Positions 11,657-19,255 of a stretch of DNA of 64,000 nucleotides are shown piece after piece. Source of the DNA: JAVBTT01 sp031550325 (GTDB lineage Bacteria; Bacillota; Clostridia; Oscillospirales; UBA929). The notes under the pieces are model-generated. The model did not search any database. It had not been told where the DNA came from and worked only from the letters and a program-made list of their open reading frames with translations. The stretch's first letter is position 1. Every line of letters begins with the position of its first letter. A program made the translations under genes and the position numbers. The stretch spans positions 22,070-86,069 of the forward strand of contig JAVBOR010000002.1 of assembly GCA_031550325.1 (NCBI GenBank). Reading direction: 5' to 3'.

Positions 11657-12622
11657 ATGTCTCAAAACGGCCTTGGGATCCGGCGCTTCTTCGCCTTTCT
11701 CTTTGACCTCTTTTTGTTTACGGCGCCTATTCAAATCGCGTGGACGATCATCGACCCCGCAGGCTTTGTTGCGTTTTCCACCGGGGCCTACGGTCTGTCC
11801 TACGCCATGCTCAAGGCCTGCACCGCCATCCCCCTTATTGCGCTCTGCACGCGGCTTCTGGGCACAACGCCCGGCAAATGGCTGCTCGGCCTGCGCGTTG
11901 AGCTTCCCGAAAATGCAGGCTTTACCGCGGTGTTTAAGCGCACCATGCTCTCCTTTGTCGTGGGCGCCGGCGCGCAGATGGGGTATTTCGCGCTGTTTTT
12001 TTATTTCTTCTCCTATCGAACGCTCAAGGATACGGGCAGCACGGCCTGGGACAAGCGCTATGAGACAAAGGTTTTGGCAAAAACCATCGGCAGACTGCGC
12101 ATCGCTGCGTTTGTGATTCTCTTTCTGGCGGGCGAGACGCTGGTCAATCTGCCGGCCACCTACGACCTTGTCATCCAGACCAACTGGCAGCTTACGAGCC
12201 CTATCATGGGGGTTGTGAGCGTTCAAAGCGGCTCGCTCAACGCCGAACTGTCGGACTTCACGCTCACGGCTGAGGGCGATGGACAGGTGTACACGCCGGA
12301 GTTCAGCCAGCATGTGTACAGCTTCAGCCAGCCGCTGTCCAGTTATGACTGTCTAGTGCTGACCATAAAGCCCACTTTTTTGCCCGAGCTCCCGGCGGGG
12401 CTGACGCTCAGGCTTCCGCTTCCAGATCCCCAAGCGGTCGCTCTGACGCTTGACCTCAGCCTCCATGTCATCTGCGACCCTGAACAGACCACCGTCTCGC
12501 TGTCGGTCTATGCGCTCGACCGCGCGTCGTCGGACGACCCCATCTCTGCCTACCTGGTGGTGCCGGTCCCCGGCGACACCTCCGAGCTGACCATCCCGCT
12601 GACCATGCTTGCCCCTTCATAG
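11657..12622 (+). CDS. RDD family membrane protein
   Basis: The N-terminal half matches the RDD domain: RRFFAFLFDLFLF in the first helix, then TPGKWLLGLRVEL, with about four membrane helices up to residue ~180. The remaining ~140 residues are a beta-rich, probably extracytoplasmic domain ending in Pro/Ser-rich sequence. RDD proteins are linked to ion or solute movement in a few bacteria, but the function here is unknown. ATG at 11657 has GGAAAGGA nine bases upstream; an in-frame GTG at 11633 lacks a ribosome site. A strong terminator follows. Confidence 0.8.
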   Translation: MSQNGLGIRRFFAFLFDLFLFTAPIQIAWTIIDPAGFVAFSTGAYGLSYAMLKACTAIPLIALCTRLLGTTPGKWLLGLRVELPENAGFTAVFKRTMLSFVVGAGAQMGYFALFFYFFSYRTLKDTGSTAWDKRYETKVLAKTIGRLRIAAFVILFLAGETLVNLPATYDLVIQTNWQLTSPIMGVVSVQSGSLNAELSDFTLTAEGDGQVYTPEFSQHVYSFSQPLSSYDCLVLTIKPTFLPELPAGLTLRLPLPDPQAVALTLDLSLHVICDPEQTTVSLSVYALDRASSDDPISAYLVVPVPGDTSELTIPLTMLAPS

Positions 12623-12641
12623 ACTGCCCTTCCGGCAATCG

Positions 12642-12677
12642 CGGTGCCCGCGCCATTCACGCCGCGGGCACCGTTTT
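12642..12677 (+). terminator. Rho-independent terminator
   Basis: Perfect 11-bp stem CGGTGCCCGCG/CGCGGGCACCG with a 10-base loop, followed by TTTT. It ends the apbE-RDD transcription unit. Confidence 0.85.
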
Positions 12678-12779
12678 CACAAAAAGTTTTTAAATCGATT
12701 GAAACATTGCCCTCCGGCGCTTAAGCCTGGCGCGCAAAGCAACGATATATTGAACAGGCCTCAAAAGGAGGGCGTTTCC

Positions 12780-13481
12780 ATGAATGTCAATGATATCTCC
12801 AGGTTATACACGGGCGCCGGCCAATCGGTGCGCCCGCTACAGTCGGCGCGGCAGACCGTCGCGCCCGCGGCCGAGACAACCTTTACCCCCGGCGACGAAC
12901 TCATGCTCGACGACATCCTGCTCATCGGCGATGAGCTCCCCGAACCGTCGGCGTTTACGGCTTATGCCGCTACGCCCGATGCTCTGCGCCAAATTGTAGA
13001 GAGCCTGCTCACCCGCCAGTATGCCGAGGGCGGCGCGTACTACAGGCTGCTGTTCGGGCATCTTGTCGGCGCCGAAGAGCAGAGCGAAACTGAGCTCCAG
13101 GCCCCGAGCGTGTCCGATACCCTCATGTCCGAGACCCTTCGGATGCGGGAAGAGCGCGCCCGGCAGGAGCTTCCCTCCACAGCTGTCGAGCTTGTCTCCG
13201 CCGGCGGCGCGCTGAGTCCGCAAACGCAGGCCGACCAGATCGCCGCCTATAAAGAGGCCATGGTGGAGCTGAACCCCGAGAGTGTCTCCCAATACAGCGC
13301 GGCCATCAGCCTAGCGTTTTCCAACTTTAGCCAGTTGTTTGGCGGCGTGCTTCCGGCCATCACCCAGCAGACGCTCGCGGCATTCTCCCGCAAGGAGGAT
13401 CCTTTCCGCGTCGGCGTCAGCGAAACCGTGGCCGACGACCCAGTCGCGGGCATTGCCGAGAGCCGCAGGGCCAGACTGTGA
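12780..13481 (+). CDS. Hypothetical protein
   Basis: A 233-residue soluble protein that I do not recognise. ATG at 12780 follows AAAGGAGG with good spacing; the frame continues upstream across the terminator at 12642 and that extension is rejected. The sequence is acidic with several amphipathic helices (LRQIVESLLTRQYAEGGAYY, QADQIAAYKEAMVEL), and no signal peptide, Cys pair or catalytic motif stands out. It is a single-gene unit between terminators at 12642 and 13532. Confidence 0.7.
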   Translation: MNVNDISRLYTGAGQSVRPLQSARQTVAPAAETTFTPGDELMLDDILLIGDELPEPSAFTAYAATPDALRQIVESLLTRQYAEGGAYYRLLFGHLVGAEEQSETELQAPSVSDTLMSETLRMREERARQELPSTAVELVSAGGALSPQTQADQIAAYKEAMVELNPESVSQYSAAISLAFSNFSQLFGGVLPAITQQTLAAFSRKEDPFRVGVSETVADDPVAGIAESRRARL

Positions 13482-13531
13482 AAACCGTTCTTGCGATGTT
13501 CCTTCTTGCGGTGTTCCTTTAAAATGTTTTT

Positions 13532-13565
13532 GCCCGCCCGAACCCTGTTGGGGTTTGTGGCGGGC
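13532..13565 (+). terminator. Terminator after the 12780 gene
   Basis: GCCCGCC pairs with GGCGGGC and AACCC with GGGTT inside. It is preceded by T-rich sequence and followed directly by fold-back copy B. Confidence 0.65.
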
Positions 13566-13567
13566 TT

Positions 13568-13812
13568 AGGCTGTCAAAGAACCAAGGGTTCTTCCGCTTG
13601 TCAAAAAAGCCCCTCGCGCCTGCGTTCTTTATCTGGTTTCACGTCGAACCCGACGACACAGCCGGCAGGTCCTCGCCTCTCTGAAAACCGATAAAGACAG
13701 AACCGCAGCGCGTTCACGGATTTACTCCGGGAACGCGTTTCTTTACGCGTCTTCATGAAAGACGCGATCCTGTCCCCGCGCTGTTAAAGAACCTTTGGTT
13801 CTTTAACAGCCT
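13568..13812 (+). repeat. Fold-back repeat, copy B (245 bp, complete)
   Basis: Terminal inverted repeats AGGCTGTCAAAGAACC and GGTTCTTTAACAGCCT match at 15 of 16 bases. Inside are stem A (arms CTTTATCTGGTTT and AAAACCGATAAAG around the core), stem B with its own paired arms CGCGTTC/GAACGCG, stem C (ACGCGTCTT with AAGACGCG) and a terminal hairpin of arms GTTAAAGAACC/GGTTCTTTAAC. The inner ~160 bp are nearly identical to copy C. It fills the gap between the 12780 and 13940 genes. Confidence 0.85.
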
Positions 13813-13939
13813 GTCTGCCATGGACGCAGCGCGCGGCCCGGCTGGCTTTTTATTTTTTGCCGGCATTCGGGAGAGCGGCGGCTTTTCTTTTGCCGCGAAA
13901 CAAGGTATACTGTTGAGGAAGAAAAGGGGGAATGAGTCC

Positions 13940-14332
13940 TTGATCAGCATTGATGAGGCCGAGCAAATGCTTGACGAGATCGCCTTGGAGATCCCAAAAG
14001 AGTTTTTCGGCGCGCTCAACGGCGGCATTTTACTTCTTCCCGACGTCAAACTGCACCCCGACCGTTTGGCCGACGATTTGTACATTTTGGGCGAGTACCA
14101 CTACAATCACGCGCTTGGCCGCTACATTGCCCTGTATTACGGTTCCTTTGAGCGGCTTTTTGGCCATTGTACCCCGGCCGTATTGCGAGCCGAGCTCAAA
14201 AAGACGCTGCTGCACGAGTTCACGCACCATCTGGAGTCGCTCGCCGGTGAGCGCGGCCTGGAGGTCAAGGACGAGCGCAGCATGGACGCCTACCGGAGGC
14301 AGTTCAGGGATTCAGATCGTCGACGGGATTGA
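13940..14332 (+). CDS. Small zincin-type metallopeptidase family protein
   Basis: About 130 residues with the zinc-binding signature LLHEFTHHLESL (HExxH) near residue 91. Small single-domain proteins of this type form the uncharacterised 'metallopeptidase family protein' group of Firmicutes; the substrate is unknown. The start is probably TTG at 13940, ten bases after AAGGGGG; longer readings would run back into repeat copy B. A TATACT box lies at 13906. The 3' end overlaps the convergent cation-efflux gene by 29 bp. Confidence 0.8.
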   Translation: MISIDEAEQMLDEIALEIPKEFFGALNGGILLLPDVKLHPDRLADDLYILGEYHYNHALGRYIALYYGSFERLFGHCTPAVLRAELKKTLLHEFTHHLESLAGERGLEVKDERSMDAYRRQFRDSDRRRD

Positions 14333-15185
14333 CATGCACCATGCAGTGCTTCACGCCCGGAAACTCCTCCTCAATCGCGTCGTGCACTAAATCGGCTGCC
14401 GCGTGGCCTTGCGCCACGGTCAGCGCGCTGTCGATGCCAATCTCCACCTCGACATAGAATTTCGCGCCGAATTGCCGGGTGCGGAGCGCGTCCACGCGCA
14501 ACACATTGTGCTGCGCGGCGGTGATTTCAGCGATGCGCCGGACGATGTCGCTGTCGACCGGCGCGTCGACAACCTGGCGCAGCGCCATGCGGGCGATGTC
14601 CACGCCGGCCTTGAGGATCAACAGGCAGATCACCAGCGAGGCGATGGGATCAAACACGGGCAGGCCCAGCATCGCGCCACCGATGCCCACTACGCTGGCC
14701 ACCGAGGACAGCGCGTCGGAACGGTGATGCCAGGCGTCGGCCAGCAGCCCGGACGAGCCAAGCGCGAGCGCGTGCTTTTTGGTGTACCGGTACATCCACT
14801 CCTTAACCGCGATCGACAGCAGCGCGGTGGCCATCGCCGGCCACTCGGGCTCCATGAGCGCCCCTTCACTGATCAGCCGCCGGATGCCCGAGGCCCCCAT
14901 CCAAACGCCCGTGCCTGCCAACAAAACGGCCAGACACAGCGAGGCGATGCTCTCCAGCCGCTCATGGCCGAAGGGATGTCCCCGGTCGCTTTTTTTCCCG
15001 GTCACGCGCAGTCCGGCGATCACCACAAGCGTGCTGACCACATCTGAAGCGGAGTGAACTGCGTCAGACACCATAGCCGTGGAGTGGGCCAACAGTCCCG
15101 CCGCCAGCTTGACCAAGGACAGAACAATATTGATCACGAGCCCGATCACCGACACTCGCGTTGCCTTTTTGACGTATTCCTCCAA
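14304..15185 (-). CDS. Cation diffusion facilitator family transporter
   Basis: CDF proteins export divalent metals (Zn, Fe, Mn, Co) in exchange for protons. Six membrane helices are visible, with the metal-site motifs DAVHSASDVVSTL in helix 2 and ADAWHHRSDALSS in helix 5, and a C-terminal cytoplasmic domain ending HCMVHVNPVDD. The start is set at TTG 15185, seven bases after GGGAGG. The frame extends 74 more codons upstream, but most of that translates repeat copy C and should not be annotated as protein. About 293 residues, normal for the family. Confidence 0.9.
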   Translation of the reverse strand: MEEYVKKATRVSVIGLVINIVLSLVKLAAGLLAHSTAMVSDAVHSASDVVSTLVVIAGLRVTGKKSDRGHPFGHERLESIASLCLAVLLAGTGVWMGASGIRRLISEGALMEPEWPAMATALLSIAVKEWMYRYTKKHALALGSSGLLADAWHHRSDALSSVASVVGIGGAMLGLPVFDPIASLVICLLILKAGVDIARMALRQVVDAPVDSDIVRRIAEITAAQHNVLRVDALRTRQFGAKFYVEVEIGIDSALTVAQGHAAADLVHDAIEEEFPGVKHCMVHVNPVDDLNP

Positions 15186-15221
15186 CGCGCGCCCTCCCTC
15201 TGGAATCATTTTCCGCCTGCG

Positions 15222-15415
15222 CGCCGAAAGCCCCTCGCGCCTGCGTTCTTTATCTGGTTTCACGTCGAACCCGACGACACAGCCGGCAGGTCCTCGCCTC
15301 TCTGAAAACCGACAAAGCCAGAACCACAACGCTTTCACGGATTCACTCCGGGGAAGCGTTTCTTTACGCGTCTTCACAAAGACGCGATCCTGTCCCCGCT
15401 TTGTCATAAAGCCGA
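15222..15415 (+). repeat. Fold-back repeat, copy C (left end missing)
   Basis: It matches copy B closely from GCCCCTCGCGCC onwards: stem A, stem B with arms ACGCTTTC/GGGAAGCGT, stem C and CCTGTCCCCGC. The terminal hairpin has decayed after TTTGTCATAAAG. It lies in the leader region of the cation-efflux gene, on the opposite strand. Confidence 0.8.
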
Positions 15416-15558
15416 AGGGTTTTTAAATCTTTCCCCCATAGTTTCATTTTATTTTTTTCCGGGGCATCCTATGCGAAGAAGCGCGCGCGAGTGCGTATGA
15501 TCTGCCGTCGGCGCGCATATACATCTCATATCTTACAACGAAAGAACGGTGTGTAGAT

Positions 15559-16179
15559 ATGAATGTTGTGCTCCTGCGCGGCCAGGTGGCCAAACAAGCG
15601 TCGTTCTCCCATTCGTCTCACGGAAAAAACTATTTTCAGATGGATCTGGCCACACTCAGACTCTCCGGCACTCAGGATATTCTGTGCGTGCTGATGCCGG
15701 AGGAGCTCCTGCTGCATTATGATCCGCGTGTGGGCGACCGCGTGGAGATTGACGGGCAGATCCGCTCCTTCAACAACAAAAGCGGACTGGGCAATCGGCT
15801 GGTCATCTCCGTACTGGCCCGCTCCATCACCGTATTCGACGGCGAGGACATCAATCAGGTTTCCCTGCGCGGAAGTCTTTGCAAAGCGCCGATCTACCGC
15901 AAAACGCCTCTTGGCCGGGAAATCTGCGACTTGCTGCTGGCCGTGGCCAGACCGTACGGCCGCGCCGACTTCATTCCGGTCATCTGCTGGGGACAATGCG
16001 CGCGAGAGAGCGCTCAGTTTTTTGTCGGACAGCCCGTTTCGGTTGTCGGCAGGTTCCAGTCCCGGCCCTACATAAAGCTGATCAACGGCCAGCCGTATGA
16101 CAAAATCGCGTTTGAAGTTTCGGCCGTACAGATTTTGCCGGAAATGGTCGAAAGTGACCGAATAAACGCTGAGTTGTAG
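15559..16179 (+). CDS. Tandem OB-fold single-stranded DNA-binding protein
   Basis: This 206-residue protein consists of two OB-fold halves: residues ~1-95 (MNVVLLRGQVAKQASFSHSS) and ~100-200 (VSLRGSLCKAPIYRKTPLGR, then DLLLAVARPYGRADFIPVIC). The second half is the typical SSB pattern in which a strand with RKTPLGREI leads to a conserved W-G step. Two-domain SSB-like proteins of this size occur in Clostridia beside the standard SSB. The acidic C-terminal tail of canonical SSB is absent, so it may be a specialised paralogue. The sigma-G promoter of the next gene overlaps its 3' end. Confidence 0.8.
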   Translation: MNVVLLRGQVAKQASFSHSSHGKNYFQMDLATLRLSGTQDILCVLMPEELLLHYDPRVGDRVEIDGQIRSFNNKSGLGNRLVISVLARSITVFDGEDINQVSLRGSLCKAPIYRKTPLGREICDLLLAVARPYGRADFIPVICWGQCARESAQFFVGQPVSVVGRFQSRPYIKLINGQPYDKIAFEVSAVQILPEMVESDRINAEL

Positions 16180-16188
16180 CACATAATA
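16159..16188 (+). promoter_or_regulatory. Sigma-G promoter of the SASP gene
   Basis: CGAATA (16159-16164), a 17-base spacer and CATAATA (16182-16188) fit the forespore consensus TGHATR / CATWHTA with one mismatch. It overlaps the 3' end of the upstream gene. A leader hairpin (TGTGCTGA with TCGGCACA, 16193-16213) follows and could stabilise the messenger. Confidence 0.7.
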
Positions 16189-16260
16189 TGCCTGTGCTGA
16201 ACAACTCGGCACAATACCGATTCGGTGTTTGAAACTAAAGAATTCAGGAGATGAAATACA

Positions 16261-16449
16261 ATGGCTAGTAAGTATGTGGTTCCCGAAGCTAAGGATTCTA
16301 TGAATCGTTTTAAGATGGAAGCTGCCTCGGATGTCGGCGTGACCCTGAAGCAAGGCTATAATGGCGACCTGTCGAGCCGTCAGGCTGGTTCGATCGGCGG
16401 CCAGATGGTCAAAAAGATGATCGAGTCCTACGAAAGAGGCTCCAAATAA
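16261..16449 (+). CDS. Alpha/beta-type small acid-soluble spore protein
   Basis: This 62-residue protein saturates and protects spore DNA. It carries the two family signatures: KMEAASDVGV, which is the Glu-Ala site region cut by the germination protease, and YNGDLSSRQAGSIGGQMVKK, which contacts DNA. AGGAG lies upstream of the ATG with normal spacing, and a sigma-G promoter and a leader hairpin precede it. The matching protease gene, gpr, is at 53862. Confidence 0.97.
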   Translation: MASKYVVPEAKDSMNRFKMEAASDVGVTLKQGYNGDLSSRQAGSIGGQMVKKMIESYERGSK

Positions 16450-16518
16450 AGATATTCTCTTCAGAACTGCTCTGAAGTTGATACGTCTTCTGCCGATGAT
16501 CCGATCGGTTTAGGGATG

Positions 16519-16548
16519 GGCCGCTTCCCCTTTCATGGGGAAGCGGCC
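16519..16548 (+). terminator. Hairpin after the SASP gene
   Basis: Perfect 12-bp stem GGCCGCTTCCCC/GGGGAAGCGGCC with a TTTCAT loop. There is no T-run. Pieces of the same arm reappear at 16770 and 16997 between repeat copies, so it is partly duplicated with the array. Confidence 0.6.
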
Positions 16549-16549
16549 T

Positions 16550-16768
16550 CAGGCTGTCAAAGAACCTTTGGTTCTTTGACAAAACGAGGGCAGGATCAAA
16601 CCGCTGAGGCGGTTTGCTGGGAAACGGTTTCGAGAAATGAATTCCCGAAACCGTTGTGGTTCCTATTTTTCCTGGATTCAGTCCAGCAAGAACCTGCCGC
16701 CTGCGGCGTCAGGCTCGACGCGAATCCAGGAAAAGAACGAAGGCGCAAAGCTCTTTTTTGACAGTCTG
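16550..16768 (-). repeat. Fold-back repeat, copy D (219 bp, complete, reverse orientation)
   Basis: Ends CAGGCTGTCAAAGAA and TTTTTTGACAGTCTG are inverted repeats (13 of 15). The terminal hairpin has perfect arms GTCAAAGAACC/GGTTCTTTGAC with a TTT loop. Then come stem C (AAACCGCTGAGGCGGTTT), stem B with arms AACGGTTTCG/CGAAACCGTT, and stem A with arms TTTTTCCTGGATTC and GAATCCAGGAAAA around the conserved core. It is the best copy for drawing the consensus structure. Confidence 0.9.
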
Positions 16769-16781
16769 GGGCCGCTTCCTT

Positions 16782-16996
16782 AGCCTGTAGACAAACCTTC
16801 GATTTGTCTACAAACGGGAGCAGGAACGCGTCTTTGCGAAGACGCGCATTGGGTGACTTTCCCGGAGTGAATCCGAGAAAGTCACTTGTTTCCATGCTTT
16901 GCGCTCAACCAGTCCAGCAGGGCCTAGCCGCCTTCGGCGTCAGGCTCGACGTGGTTTTGCGCAAAGGAACGAAGAGACGGCCTTTGTCTACAGGCT
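16782..16996 (-). repeat. Fold-back repeat, copy E (215 bp, perfect 14-bp terminal repeats)
   Basis: AGCCTGTAGACAAA at the left end and TTTGTCTACAGGCT at the right end are exact reverse complements. The terminal hairpin uses arms GTAGACAAA/TTTGTCTAC instead of those in copy D, yet pairs as well. Stem C is CGCGTCTT/AAGACGCG, stem B AGTGACTTTC/GAAAGTCAC and stem A uses TTTGCGC/GCGCAAA arms. All four stems differ in sequence from copy D but are preserved. Confidence 0.9.
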
Positions 16997-17010
16997 GGGG
17001 AAGCGGCCTC

Positions 17011-17072
17011 TGGCTGTCAAAGAACCTTTGGTTCTTTGACAAAACGAGGGCAGGATCAAACCGCTGAGGCGG
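17011..17072 (-). repeat. Fold-back repeat, fragment F1
   Basis: From GGCTGTCAAAG through the terminal hairpin to GAGGCGG this is identical to the start of copy D, then it is cut off by copy F2. Confidence 0.8.
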
Positions 17073-17074
17073 CC

Positions 17075-17290
17075 TCAGGCTGTCGAAAAACTTTGTTTTT
17101 CGACATGAACGAGAGATTGGAATAAACCTCTGAGAAGGTTTTCAAGGAAAGATTCCGGCGAAATGAATTTGCCTATACCTTGAATTTTCAACGCTTTTGT
17201 GTTTTTCGATCCAGCAAGAGCCTGGCATCGATGATGTCAGGCTCGATACGAAAACCGCAAAAGGACGTTGGCGCGAGGGCTCTTCTTGAC
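17075..17290 (-). repeat. Fold-back repeat, copy F2 (about 215 bp)
   Basis: A divergent but structurally complete copy: terminal arms GTCGAAAAAC/GTTTTTCGAC, stem C AAACCTC with AAGGTTT, stem A arms CGAAAAACACAAAAG and CTTTTGCGGTTTTCG, and even the inner core stem is changed on both sides (CCTGGCATC paired with GATGTCAGG). It ends 7 bp from the stop codon of the convergent lipoprotein gene. Confidence 0.8.
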
Positions 17291-17297
17291 GCGGGAC

Positions 17298-17897
17298 TTA
17301 CGGCGCAGCCGTCAGTCCCATCGACTCCAAAAACGGACGAAACTGCTCCTGCACGGTCTCGGGCGTTCCGCCGGCCATCAGAAGCGTGAGCGTGGACAGC
17401 GTCCGACCGTGCACAAAGCTGGCCGAAATGCCCAAGACCCCGTCCTCATCCGATGGGGACACATAAGTGCACATCTTCCCGTTGAATCCCGAAACCGTGA
17501 CAGGCGTGTAGGTCTGGCCGGGCGCCAGCGCTTCCATCACGCCCGAGACAACCTCTTCATCCGAAACGGTTTCGTCCACCGCGATCTGCTGCAGCAGCAG
17601 CATACAGTTCTGGTCGAGCACAAAGGCGTATACGCCCTCCTCCATGGAGGACTCAATCCAGCTTTGCCGCACCTGCAGCGTCAATCCGTCAAAGTTTTTG
17701 GTGATCATGGGGTTGTCCGGCGGCGTGACCGGCGGCGTGAGTGAGGGCGAGGACGTCGGCGAAGGCTGCTCGGAGGGCCCAAGCGAAGGTTCGGCAGCCG
17801 CCTCTGCCGACGGGAGGGGCGCGCCGCTTTCAAATGGCCCGCATCCCGCAAGCAAAAGAAAAAGGACGGCGCAGCAAATGATGCCTGAAGCCTTCAT
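17298..17897 (-). CDS. Putative lipoprotein
   Basis: A 199-residue secreted lipoprotein: signal peptide FLLLAGCG with the lipobox Cys near residue 19, then a Pro/Ser-rich linker to about residue 62, then a compact alpha/beta domain (FDGLTLQVRQSWIESSMEEG to the end). The folded part resembles small outer-surface domains seen near sporulation genes, but I do not recognise a named family. ATG at 17897 follows GAGGA. It converges with the fold-back array downstream of the SASP gene. Confidence 0.7.
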   Translation of the reverse strand: MKASGIICCAVLFLLLAGCGPFESGAPLPSAEAAAEPSLGPSEQPSPTSSPSLTPPVTPPDNPMITKNFDGLTLQVRQSWIESSMEEGVYAFVLDQNCMLLLQQIAVDETVSDEEVVSGVMEALAPGQTYTPVTVSGFNGKMCTYVSPSDEDGVLGISASFVHGRTLSTLTLLMAGGTPETVQEQFRPFLESMGLTAAP

Positions 17898-18072
17898 ATC
17901 ATTCCTCGCATTTCAACAAAGGTGTCCTCCCGGCGTTCCCGGACGTGGCCCCGCGGCAAAATGCGCCGCCTGGGGCTCGCGGAACGCCGGCGGAAGGGCC
18001 TTCAAAAATTCCCGTGGCCAGTGGCGTTTGGACGATGCTCTGCGTAAAAACATCGGCAAATGCGGCGAGCTT

Positions 18073-18102
18073 TGCATATAATGGGCAATCCTACGGATAC
18101 TA
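18073..18102 (+). promoter_or_regulatory. Sigma-G (or sigma-F) promoter of spoVT
   Basis: TGCATA (18073-18078), a 17-base spacer and GATACTA (18096-18102) match the forespore consensus with one mismatch. In Bacillus subtilis spoVT is sigma-G dependent, which agrees. Confidence 0.7.
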
Positions 18103-18135
18103 ATCGGCATCAGACCAAAGTAGGAGGGTTTCTCT

Positions 18136-18678
18136 TTGAAAGCAACCGGTATCGTAAGACGCATAGATGACTTGGGCCGCGTGGTCATCCCGAAAGAAAT
18201 TCGCAGAACCATGAGAATCCGGGAGGGCGACCCGTTGGAAATCTACACGGACAAAGACGGCGAAGTGATCTTTAAGAAGTACTCCCCCATGGGAGAGCTT
18301 TCCTCCTTCGCCGCGCAGATGTGCGAGACCCTGGGCAAAACCACCGGCTGCATGGTGGCCGTGTGCGACAGAGATGTGATCATTGCGGTCTCAGGCACCC
18401 CCCGGCGCGAACTTGTCGACAAGCGCCTGAGCGAAGAGCTTGAAAAGCTGATGGAAGGCCGTCAGGTCTATCAATTTAAGGCCGGCGACCATAAAGTGCC
18501 CGTCGTCGACGGACAGGAAAAATACTATGTCGGCATCGCGTCCCCCATCCTCGCGGAAGGCGATGTCTCAGGCACCGTGATCTTTTTGCTCGGGGAAAGC
18601 GCAACGCCTTATTCCGAAACCGAGTACAAGCTGGCGCAAACCGTCGCTGGTTTTCTCGGCAAACAAATGGAATCCTAG
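18136..18678 (+). CDS. spoVT: Stage V sporulation protein T, forespore transcription regulator
   Basis: SpoVT adjusts sigma-G-dependent genes late in forespore development. The 180-residue protein has the AbrB-type swapped-hairpin DNA-binding domain at residues 1-50 (MKATGIVRRIDDLGRVVIPK, then TMRIREGDPLEIY) and a GAF-like C-terminal domain (MCETLGKTTGCMVAVCDRD to the end). The start is TTG at 18136 after TAGGAGGG. Length and domain order are exactly those of the family. Confidence 0.96.
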   Translation: MKATGIVRRIDDLGRVVIPKEIRRTMRIREGDPLEIYTDKDGEVIFKKYSPMGELSSFAAQMCETLGKTTGCMVAVCDRDVIIAVSGTPRRELVDKRLSEELEKLMEGRQVYQFKAGDHKVPVVDGQEKYYVGIASPILAEGDVSGTVIFLLGESATPYSETEYKLAQTVAGFLGKQMES

Positions 18679-18960
18679 CCGCACACAGTATATTATACTT
18701 TCGTATTTTAATCAACTTGGCTGAAGATCGCCGCCGTAAAAAGACTGTTTTATCTGTTAATTTTTCCCGCATTTTTGCGCTCTTATACCTGGCAGCGCTC
18801 ACACAGACGCTCCCTATTTGTCCGTTTGCCTGCTTTACTTCTTTAATCCTTTTTCTCCCGCCAAATGGTTTCCCCCAATTGTGCGCTTTGCGGCAAACAA
18901 TCAACCCGCAGGCGAAACAGGTCGCCCCCATGGTTTTCTTGAGAAATGTTCCTAAGGCGA

Positions 18961-19105
18961 GGTTCTTTGACGGCAGCCGGCAAGCACTTGCCTCACTGAA
19001 AACTAAAAGATTACACCACAAGGGTTTCCCGGATTCATTTCGGGAAACCCTTGTGGCTGTCAAAGAAGCGCTTTGTCAAAGAACCAAAGGATCTTTGACA
19101 GCCTG
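18961..19105 (+). repeat. Fold-back repeat, copy G (partial)
   Basis: It keeps half of stem A (GGCAGCCGGCAAGCACTTGC), a very strong stem B (perfect arms CCACAAGGGTTTCCC/GGGAAACCCTTGTGG, 19016-19055), and the terminal hairpin GTCAAAGAACC with GGATCTTTGAC ending AGCCTG. A second short end, TTCTCTGACAGCCTG, follows at 19120. It lies between spoVT and the rimP promoter and may terminate spoVT. No gene is visible between 18679 and 19255. Confidence 0.75.
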
Positions 19106-19144
19106 AACAGGGCTTAAAGTTCTCTGACAGCCTGAAAGAAATGC

Positions 19145-19173
19145 TTGCATTCTTTAGAAATCCGTGGTATAGT
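19145..19173 (+). promoter_or_regulatory. Sigma-A promoter of the rimP-nusA-infB operon
   Basis: TTGCAT, a 17-base spacer and TATAGT. The predicted start near 19180 gives a ~75-nt leader. Confidence 0.7.
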
Positions 19174-19201
19174 ACATCTGGTGTTGAGGGTACGTTGACC
19201 G

Positions 19202-19223
19202 AGAGTGGGGGAAATCCCACTCT
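19202..19223 (+). promoter_or_regulatory. Leader hairpin upstream of rimP
   Basis: AGAGTGGG pairs with CCCACTCT around GGAAAT, followed by TTCTTATT. It may act as a control or stability element for the operon leader. It also shows that an in-frame GTG at 19205 inside the hairpin is not the rimP start. Confidence 0.55.
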
Positions 19224-19255
19224 TTCTTATTGACAAGGACTGGAGCGCGGCATAT

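Noticed and set aside
16550..17290. Repeat array as a CRISPR locus
   Set aside because: The units are long, imperfect and fold-back, with no regular spacers and no cas genes.
16550..17290. Repeat copies as integron attC sites
   Set aside because: Structure is conserved as in attC, but there is no integrase, no cassette array and the core R-box/L-box pattern is not seen.
18717..19106. 129-codon open frame after spoVT
   Set aside because: No ribosome site, no recognisable domain, and its 3' third translates fold-back copy G.
19205..19255. GTG start for rimP inside the leader hairpin
   Set aside because: It lies in the stem, has no ribosome site and adds residues not found in RimP proteins.
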